Assembly: GCA_031841125.1 (NCBI GenBank) | Contig: CM063107.1 | Location: 22,958,499 to 23,022,498, forward strand | Origin: Acanthococcus lagerstroemiae | Taxonomy: Eukaryota; Arthropoda; Insecta; Hemiptera; Eriococcidae | DNA length: 64,000 bases | Direction of reading: 5' to 3' | Shown: positions 55,973-64,000 of the stretch, one piece after another | How positions within the stretch are numbered: position 1 is the first letter of the stretch | How the letters are laid out: each line of letters begins with the position of its first letter | The notes under the pieces: model-generated | Told to the model about the DNA's origin: nothing | The model's input: only the letters and a program-made list of their open reading frames with translations | Database searches by the model: none | Made by a program: the position numbers and the translations under genes

Positions 55973-57310
55973 TAACGTGATGAGTGATGACCTATTCTAT
56001 ATAGGTTTCTGATTCGCTGAACTCTTTTTCTTCAGCGCCTCCTCCTCCCCCCTCCCCCCACCTACGAAGAATCCACAGGTGGTCAACACAAAGAACATAA
56101 AAATTGGGGTCCATAGGTTTCAGTATATCCATTATAGGGTTTCTGAATTTCGTTACGGTTTTGCTTAAGTATACCCAGTAGTAAAAGCATATAAAATGCT
56201 AAAATATACGATTATCTCTGAAGGCATTCCCTAGAGATTTTCATTACGAAGGACTATTATTTGTAAATTTTAAAATTCAAGGTCGTTGTTTCTTAAATAC
56301 GAGGCAGACCTGACCGCGATTCCCTCCAGATAAGGATAATACCAAAAGAACATAGCTAAACCCTAATTTCTTATCAGGGGTACTTGCGCCTATCTCGGAA
56401 CTGGCGTAATATTTTTATAAGCTCGAAATAGTAGACAGAACGAGAATGGACCAAAATGAATACAAAGTATTCTTAATTATAATTGCGAATCAAGAAGAAG
56501 GTAGGAATAGTCAAAAAATACTTTCTGCGAGATAAATAATCTGATTTTCGTTAATCACCGAAGTACGACTGCTTGTTGCTAAATCAACATCAGTGAATAC
56601 GGTTCTCGACAATATTGAATTCCAGAGGAATAATCTTTACAACCTTCTCCCGAGGCACTCGTAATTTCTTATGTTTTTCCCCCCTTTTTTTCAATCGTAA
56701 GATCACCGTTGAAAGCTGCTGAAAACTGAGCTGATTCTACCACTTTCGAATCGACGTGTAATTTACATTTATCGTAAACAAGCTACTTCTATAATTGTAT
56801 ACAGCGCTTAAACAAGATTTAAGTTCTCCATTTGAATAAATTTCGAATTAATTTTTCGGTTTCGCCGGCATAACCCGCCATTTACTGTTTTGCGTTACAT
56901 TCGTTCACTCCAGCAGCCAATTCGCCGGAGTCCCTTGTTTTAACCGCGAAAATGAAGTTTCTTCGAGCCCAATGTAATTTCTTCTCTGTAGTATAACCTG
57001 GGCAAGACAAATTACTTACTTCTAGAGGTCCTTTGCCCAAACGGAAAAAGAATGAATGCGCTATGACCCCACGATAGAAAGAAAACTTCTACAAGCAGAT
57101 CATGGTAAGTGTTTTGATTAAAATGTTTTCGATTCAAAAAAATGTCAGCTATTGATACCGTTGGGAACATCAAAAATATCTTGAGAAGCAACCAGCTTTT
57201 TTTACATACTTTTCCACACAAAATCTTGGACCTTTTTTGTACCTCATTACCGACATTGTCCTGTGAAATGAAATGTGGATGATTTAAAACTATTCAAGCG
57301 AACACGAACA
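55973..57310. other. No gene recognised
   Basis: It holds the GTAAAAGCATATAAAATGC block at 56,172 and a C/T-rich run at 56,035-56,065. 56,700-56,960 is CpG-richer. A 69-codon minus-strand ORF at 57,012-57,221 lacks motifs. Confidence 0.45.
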
Positions 57311-57318
57311 CCAGATGG

Positions 57319-57553
57319 CAGGAGCGTATCGATAGGGGAGCTCCCCCACAGGAAATTTTTTGCTCAGCAGTTGGGAAAATGTACCTACCATTTCAGTCAG
57401 GCGGAGTTGGGAAATTTCGGTAGAGTTGGAAAAATTCAACAAGTCAAAAGGTTTTTTTTTGCTTTGATACTTGGGAATTTTGAGTTGATTCAATTGGAAA
57501 ATTCACACTCCCCCCCCCCTCAATAAAAAAGAAACATCTTCGGTACGTCCCTA
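57319..57553. mobile_element. 235-bp hAT MITE (GTTGGGAAA family), copy 2
   Basis: An exact 8-bp duplication CCAGATGG lies at 57,311-57,318 and 57,554-57,561. TIRs are CAGGAGCGTATCGA and the complement of TCGGTACGTCCCTA. The interior matches 48,594-48,873 (CTCAGCAGTTGGGAAAAT, CTTTGATACTTGGGAATTTT). Confidence 0.93.
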
Positions 57554-57561
57554 CCAGATGG

Positions 57562-58340
57562 CTCAAAATTATGATAAAATTATCTGAATGAAACTGTCTA
57601 ATAGGCAAATGCGAATAATCTTCCATTAATGGAAACATGTTTTTCGATAGCATGCTAACATTTATACAACCTTGATATAGAATAACTGGCAGTGCACTTT
57701 CAGAAATTACAAACACAACAGATCTAGAAGTTCTGATGGACTAACAGTGAATGTTCAAAAACCATGTTCATCAGATGCCTTCGCGGCTACAATATAGAAA
57801 TATAATTTGAAAACTAAAAGTACGCAGAAATATTGTACACTGAAGAAAACTCCCAAAATCCCGACTTCCTGTCTTTTGGAATTTGAAAAACATCATTTTT
57901 ATTAACAAATATTTCGACAATATGAAAGAATGTGATTTTTTTTTTCAATTCGGTACATACAGCGATACTGATAATCTGGAGGTTCCACCACCCAATTCTA
58001 AAAAACAAAAAAAAACAAAAAAAAAACTCAATGTGATTTTGGAAAAGTACTCTTCAATTCTTTTCTTTTTGATCAATTATACCTAATCAGTGGCATCAAG
58101 ACAAGAAGGTACCATGGTACGTCATACCCACACAAAAAATTTAAGGGGGAGGTTACCACGTATTACTCGTAATGATATCTTCCACATTTAATTATTCAGA
58201 AAAAATTTCTTCGAGCAAACAGTTGGAAAAATATGGGATAATAGGTCCCCTTGTTTTACCCATCTTCCAATTTTGAAGTGTTGCCCCTTTTTCTCCAAAC
58301 GTACCCTCCCCCTGTCATTTTTGTACATTTATTTTACTAT
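57562..58340. other. No gene seen
   Basis: AT-rich with short ORFs and an A-rich run at 58,003-58,030. Confidence 0.5.
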
Positions 58341-58344
58341 TCTG

Positions 58345-60610
58345 ATCATTTGCCCGGAATTCCTTGTCTCCGTAGTGCCACCCACAATGCTGGAAGAGCT
58401 ATAGAGCCGAAGGCTTTTTGAAAATCAATCAGAAGTACACTCAGATTTTGTTTGAACTCCTTCGATTTTTCAATTATCTGGTTTAATTTGATCTATTTTT
58501 GAAAATCCTTTCCGAAAAGCGGCACCGCTCCATGCTTTGGTTAAAGTCTAGGATGGGGTAAATCCGATCTTTGATAATTTTTGAAGATTTATCCCAAATT
58601 TGAAGTCAGGCTAACAGGCCTATAATTATTAATGTCCGTTTTGTCCCCTTTTTTATATAGTAATACTTTTTCCGATAATTTACACAGTGCAGAATTTACC
58701 TCTTGGTCAAGAATTATATTAACAATTTTGGTTAAAACTGGTGCCAGCTCGTGGCAAAAACTTTTAGTTCCTTGTTGCCTATCCCATCCGGACCTGTGGC
58801 CTTGCCCACCTTCGATTCCTTCAAGACCGAGAGAACCTCCCTTTCCGAGAAGGGAGGGATTTCTTCCTCCGTTGTATTCCTTTTAGTTTCGTTAACACCT
58901 TTGTCGAGCTCCCCCTCGTATAGTTTCTGAAAGAAATCCGTCGCTACCTGGACAATCTTATCCCCATCAAATTCCAATTTCCCCAATTTATTTCTAATTT
59001 TTGAAGTTAGACTGATATTCTGGAAGATTTCTTTTTTCGCTTTTTTCGCTGCTCTTAAATTTATAATTAGTTCGTACATCCTTTCCGTATCATACTTCCG
59101 GATGCCTTCTCTACCTTTTTTTTTTTTACTGTTTTTCGTTCAGTTAGTTCAATTTTTTCTAGCCATGATTTGTTTACCCAAATATTTGTTTTCTCACAAA
59201 GTTTTTTAGTTTCTTCCGAAATTTTATACTTTGTTCCTACCATTGACTCCTCTACCACAACATTTTTATATATATAGGTTGAACAAAATTTTTTTACGTT
59301 TGTCATATGCCTTCCGGACATTCCCTTCCTCCCCCCAGTCTACCCTGCCAGTCTCATTGACTAACATCTTTTCAGCTTCCTTAATGTTACATTCTGGAAT
59401 TACATTTTTCTTGATTGCGTCACTTTTCCTGAAATTGTTAATTCTACCCCTTATTGGAATTTGTAACTTCATTTGTAAGGCTCGGTGATCAGAGGGGAAT
59501 ACAAATTTATCACATCTTTTCAAATCTTCAACTATCCTACGGTCGTTTATCAAAAAACAATCTTCTACTCGTTTCTCGTTCTACCATCTGGTGAACCCCA
59601 GGCCGACTTTTTAGCTTTCCTCTTCTTGTAGAAGGAGTTCACTACTTTCCAGAGTTCATGTCTTGTAAAATTTACCAAGTATTCCCCATTTCTATTTGTG
59701 ACCGTGCCCGAAGAAAGGATACATATGAGTAAAAATCCAATTTTGAGCTAGGGAACCTTCCTCTTTTGAATGCAATTTGTTCCAGCATCGTAGCTTTAAA
59801 AATGAGCGCTCATTTAGCTACGATGCTGAAACAAAAGCACTGTAAACACGAGTACGCGCATACATCATTTTGGATCCAACCGCGCCCGTCGATGCCGAAT
59901 TGACTATGCGGCACGCTCCGCATAGTCGAATTCGGCATCCACGGGCACGGTTGGATTCAAAATGGCGTATGCACGTACTTGTGTTTATAGGTTCTCTATC
60001 AAAAAAGAAAGGTTCACTCTATCTGAAACTGTCAAAAGCTCAAAACTGGGTTTTCACCCATATGTATCCTTTCTTCGGGCACGGTCACACTTCTTGCATC
60101 CCCTGAACTGAACCTACCAACACTATTAAGGTTTTTGACATCCAAATCATCCCCCAATTTTGTGTTTAGGTCCCCCATTATAACACTGTAACACTCTCTT
60201 TCTTTTTCTATTGTTTTTTAAAGGAGTTCATAGAATTCTTCCACTTCGTCATCATTCGCTTGTAATGTAGGGGCGTACACTTAAACCAACAAAATTTTTA
60301 TTTTGAGTCTAATGCCAGCTTCAATAGACTTATCTTCTACGAAATTCTTCTCACTTCCGTAATTTTGTTTACTTATTTCTCATGGACGTAGAAGCCCGAC
60401 CCTCTGAAGCCTTTCGTTTAACCGGAGTAAAAGAAGTAATTTCCGTTTTCTCTTTTATACAGTTTCCCCCATTTTTTCTAATTTCAGGCTGACCAAAAAT
60501 GTCAAAATCAATTTCATCTGTTACTAGTTCAAATTCCAATAGCCTTTCATTCGAAGCCAACCCTTAAGCATTAAAAGTATAAAAGAATATTTTAACTTAT
60601 AGAATTCTTA
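58345..60610 (-). pseudogene. RTE-like element fossil (element D), split by a foldback
   Basis: Minus-strand remnants from N to C: FDIFGQPEIRKN near 60,500, GDLNTKLGDDLD near 60,160 (GDxNxKxG endonuclease motif), RNGEYLVNF near 59,680, SDHRALQMKL near 59,480, a linker (GRVDWGEEGNVRKAY, then WLEKIELTERK), RT entry GKATGPDGIGNKELK near 58,790 and palm motif A DFQKAFGS near 58,420. It ends before YADD, so it is 3'-truncated relative to RTE. Multiple frame changes; inactive. Related to but distinct from elements at 14.8 and 45 kb. Confidence 0.8.
59698..60088. mobile_element. 391-bp foldback element with 30-bp perfect ends
   Basis: The first and last 30 bp are exact inverted repeats (GTGACCGTGCCCGAAGAAAG at the left end), and imperfect pairing continues through most of the element, including CATGCACGTACTTGTG-like and AATTCGGCATC blocks around 59,860-59,960. 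A second internal hairpin with CAGCATCGTAG / CTACGATGCTG arms lies at 59,793-59,838. It interrupts the endonuclease region of element D. A piece of the same family lies at 34,765-34,825. Confidence 0.9.
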
Positions 60611-61974
60611 TTAATTACCAAATTCAAGTTTAAAAAGTTACCCTTGTCCCCTTGTATAATTGCCTGTCGATTGCAGAAGTAATGATCAGTGGAGTCTGGG
60701 TAGAGGGGATACGCAGCTAGTACGCCCCGCGGGTGCTGCTGTTCGTCTTGGGGCCCGATTTGCACTAACACATTTAAATTCTAAGTTACACTTGTTCATT
60801 TTCATGAGTTGTGATAACATATTCCCATCGATCGAATGGTTCAAAAATTCAGATACGTAGCGAAGAGTTTTGTCTGGAGGAGCCAAATTATTAAACTCCC
60901 AACTGACTCAACTGGAAATTTCCAAGCATCAAAATTTGTTTGTGTTGGCTAAAAAAAAAAAACTTTTGACTTGTTGGATTTTTCCATCTTTTGATCCACC
61001 TAATAAAATTTCTCAAATCCGGCGGAGGCTTAAGGGCAAGTTGTCCCCATGTCCCTTTTATTTTCATCCCAGAGAATTTTAATTCTGATAAGTATTATGA
61101 TAGTAGCATGAATTTCGAACGTACGTACTTATACATAGGTACCAACATGTTATTTATCTATTATTCAAACATAATTTGACTACTAGCTTTTCTCAGATTG
61201 TTGAGGGAGGTTGGATGGAAGCGTACTCACGCTCATCTCCAGTTCAGCGCAAGCGAAGGCCCCGCGGAATTTATAAGGCTCAAAAACGATAAAATACATA
61301 AAAAAGAGGGTTCGTAGCTCATAAGAGCAGGAAAGTAAGGCCTCCGAAAAATAAAATTATGGATAGATGAGTATGCCCTCTCCCCGAGAGATATTTCATT
61401 TACATATTTCAGGTCAAAGTTTACGGTCATGATCACGGGGGGGGGGGGCTCATTTGAGTATTTCAGGTTCTAGTGTTGGGTTATTATCGTTACTACAATG
61501 TGAACTGTCAGTTATGGTTCGATTGAGAGACCCGCAAACATTTTTGGTTACTCATATTTTTAAACTTCGTTATGTATGATTAATCTTTTTTCTCCAATCA
61601 TGATGGTGTACCTATTGTGGCTTTCTGTTCGAAATCTGCTGGAATGAAAGTATGCTTCCTAAATTGTAAAAATTCTGATACGTTTTCCGCTTGGATTAAG
61701 GCATTTTAGACACGTTAACGTTCGGATCGTGAACTGACCGCATACCCAGAAGGTATTATGTTCTGGAAGAGAAAATACGGGAATATTAAAGACCCTCCGT
61801 TCCATTGAGAAAGTAAAATAAACGACGCAAAGAAAATAACGCTAAACGACGAATTTCAAATTTCTTTCGAAACTCAGGCTTATTCTAGTTCTTTTTTTCA
61901 AATTTTAATTTAATAACTACGGCGATGTCTTCCTTTTTTGCTTTCAAAATAACAAACTCTTCATAATAACTGTT
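60611..61974. other. Diverged GTTGGGAAA-family scrap, otherwise no gene
   Basis: 60,875-61,000 is a degenerate inverted copy of the family at 48.6 and 57.3 kb (CTCCCAACTGACTCAACTGG, CTTTTGACTTGTTGGATTTT). A G13 run starts at about 61,438. No credible ORF. Confidence 0.55.
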
Positions 61975-62172
61975 ATGCTGAAGAGCTGGTTGACCTTAGT
62001 ATTTATACTCGTTGTATGGGGGGCTATACGGGAACGTCATTTTTACTTTATTGACTTGGTAAATGTAGAAGCGACTCACTCGGTATTCGAAATTAAAAAT
62101 ATACACTTGACGAGAACTCTGAAGAGAGCGAAACCTCGGCGAACTGCCTCAAGTAAGGATGAAAAAAAGTAG
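61975..62172 (+). CDS. Candidate small secreted peptide, unrecognised
   Basis: 65 codons. The N-terminus MLKSWLTLVFILVVWGA is hydrophobic like a signal peptide; the C-terminal third is strongly basic with KRAKPRR, which could be a processing site. No cysteines, no family recognised, no flanking splice sites checked, and an ORF this short arises easily by chance in this sequence. Confidence 0.2.
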   Translation: MLKSWLTLVFILVVWGAIRERHFYFIDLVNVEATHSVFEIKNIHLTRTLKRAKPRRTASSKDEKK

Positions 62173-63300
62173 TATAAATTGCAACATCACGAATCACGAA
62201 TCATTTCTTAAAAGCTAAAAGACAGTCCAGCTTTGTCAATAATTCTGCGAAAACTTTCTACCTTTGATCCGAAGAAGAAAAACGTTTGAGCAACATTCAA
62301 CGTGGCAGTGAAGGAAAAAACTTATTACGTATGACGGTGCGTATAAATGAATACAGTTCGAATACTGGGACGTTTTTCAGTGAAACAACTAACAAAGTTA
62401 CGAGTATTTATGTAAGGAATAAAAAATAAGTATGTTTCGATATCAACTAAGGTCATAGTTCAAACAAATCATTCTGGAAATAATCAGGTTACTCGAAACA
62501 AAGCTAAAATATCTACCTTCTTTTTAAAAGTTATTCTTGTATTTTTTTTTACATAAAATAGAAATATGATGTTTACCTTTTGATGTTTTTTGCTCTGAGC
62601 CTAGAAGGCTGAAATTAAAACATTATTATACCCTAAAGAAAATTAAGTTTTTCTATAGTCATTTTTTTTTTAGCAGAATCCATGTTCATCAACTTTGAAA
62701 TTTCATACGGAATTTTTTTCGCTTCGAAATGGATCTTAAAAGATTCGAAAGACTAAAATTAAGATTTTACCTGATCCCGAAACAAATTATACAGGTGTTT
62801 CTACCGCTTTTTTAACCACGTCCAAATTACCTTTGAAGTTATATGCGAGATTTGTTTGCCTTGAAAATTAGGATTGGCAGGCTATAAAAGTCAAAATCAT
62901 AAATCCGAAAACGAAACAAATATTTTTCCAATCTGGGTTTTCGCCCTGAATGCAAATCTAACCTTCAAATTATGATAAATGTTCTTTTCACCTGAAAACG
63001 GCTTTAAATGTGCTGTAAAGTCATTTTTAGAGTCGATTAAAATTTGTATTAAAATCTTTGGGTCTAATTCGGATGTAGAGCAAAAAATGTTCTTGAAACA
63101 CTTCAGTTTTAAAAATTTATCAATAGATTCAGAGCATAAAACTAGCCTAAACACAATCATCTTGGTTTTAAGTTTACAAGGATTAATTTTGTTTTTTGGT
63201 CTTTTGGGGCTATTTTTGGAATGAAAAGAGACCTGTATATACTTAAAGGATTATGCGTAGAAACTGAACCAAAAGACTAGATAGTAAAGTTATATTTGAA
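62173..63300. other. No gene seen
   Basis: AT-rich with overlapping short ORFs on both strands (62,897-63,224) that lack motifs. Confidence 0.5.
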
Positions 63301-63302
63301 TT

Positions 63303-63352
63303 CCAGCAGCAGTAGTAGTAGTAGTTGTAGTATTAGCAGTAGTATAGCCTTT
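63303..63352 (+). repeat. CAG/TAG trinucleotide microsatellite
   Basis: CAGCAGCAGTAGTAGTAGTAG continuing with GTAGTATTAGCAGTAG; an imperfect trinucleotide run of about 50 bp (first 20 bases quoted in part only). Confidence 0.85.
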
Positions 63353-63396
63353 ATTTCACATCATGCATGCTCTTACTAATACAATGGAGGAAACAG

Positions 63397-63760
63397 CAGA
63401 AACGACGGGGTTTTCAGCGCAAACCAGCACAAACGTAGCGCAAACGATTGACACCATTTTTGACCCACTAGGTGAAAGTAGGGCACTCTCGTTCTACAGC
63501 CCCGAAAGTTTTCAAAAATATCTCAGGAAGAGGAACAGCGCAAACGACAGAGTTTTCAGCACAAATCAGCACAAACGTAGCACAAACAATTGATACTATC
63601 TTTGATCCTCTCGGTGAAAGTGAGGGTGCTCCCGTTTCTACACCTCCTCCCCCTCCCCCCCCCAAAAAAAAAAAGTTTTCCAAAATATCTCAGGACGGTA
63701 GCTAGCAGGAATGACGGGATTTTCAACACAAACGTAGCACAAACGAATGCCTCCACTTTA
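63397..63760 (+). repeat. Tandem repeat with coding-like substitution pattern
   Basis: Three units start near 63,397, 63,543 and 63,712. Units 1 and 2 both read FSAQxSTNVAQTIDTIFDPL and GES. Over these 23 codons I count ten differing codons, nine synonymous and one Thr/Ile. That pattern suggests selection on a protein before or after duplication. The units then diverge into frameshifted sequence with C and A runs, and unit 3 is internally deleted. No family recognised. Confidence 0.6.
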
Positions 63761-64000
63761 GGGACGTGCCTTGGAAATATTTCCATATTTCCGGAAATAT
63801 TACGTGGAAAAGTAAGAAATTCTTGGACAGAAATATATCTTTTATTTCTTTTCAAAATTTCTATACATATATATATTTTTTTTTTGTTGAGCTTCCTCAC
63901 TGAATTCAATCTCTTGACGATCTGTAATAAGCTAATAACGAAGCGTTGAGTGTGAGGACATGATCAGCGACAAGTAGGCTTTAAATAAATAGATGAAACC
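63761..64000. other. Window end, no gene seen
   Basis: TAGGGACGTGCCTTGG followed by nested AAATATTTCC motifs resembles a hAT-type element end, but the partner lies outside the window if it exists. Confidence 0.4.

Overview
The window is eukaryotic nuclear DNA, most likely from an insect. The evidence is AT-rich intergenic sequence, insect-type non-LTR and Ty3/gypsy retrotransposons, many hAT-type MITEs with 8-bp target duplications, and a nuclear copy of mitochondrial DNA that reads with the invertebrate mitochondrial code (TGA as Trp). The extreme AT content and divergence of that cytochrome b copy suggest a sternorrhynchan hemipteran, perhaps a scale insect or mealybug; this is inference. 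I found no intact conserved host gene. Nearly everything recognisable is a mobile element, a fossil of one, or a local duplication.

Layout. 1-249 is an inverted copy (about 99% identical) of 12,167-12,415. 250-5,165 is a minus-strand RNase H-bearing non-LTR element with an open ORF1 and a broken ORF2. 5.2-13.7 kb is a duplication-rich tract with a ~190-bp tandem array, a TA-flanked MITE with its empty site preserved nearby, and short exon-like modules. About 13.8-14.1 kb looks promoter-like. 14.8-17.9 kb is a decayed RTE-like element. 18,011-23,089 is a young Ty3/gypsy element (320-bp LTRs, two differences) with a textbook -1 slippery heptamer against the gag stop. It sits inside the TA-microsatellite core of a repeat that is present again in tandem to 24.74 kb.

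24.7-44.2 kb holds a jockey-type RT scrap, a large foldback, three R1-type 3' fragments (27.0, 37.7 and 43.4 kb), a short-TIR element with a FLYWCH-like remnant, a mitochondrial insertion (16S rRNA end plus cytb, 31.6-32.5 kb), nested hAT-like elements at 33.1-34.4 kb, and a tRNA-headed SINE split by a 1.6-kb hAT-like element. 44.9-64 kb holds two more RTE-like fossils, each broken by an inverted-repeat element, several hAT MITEs with perfect target duplications, a hAT transposase scrap, a composite-looking pair of MITEs, a 21-bp minisatellite, and near the right end a tandem repeat whose differences fall almost only at third codon positions.

Functional reading. The only elements that look recently active are the gypsy element and possibly the R1-type ORF at 27.0 kb. 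The coding candidates that are not obvious transposons (the 20-codon modules at 12.4 and 13.3 kb, the tandem coding repeat at 63.4 kb, short ORFs at 41.2 and 62.0 kb) are weak and are given as leads, not genes.
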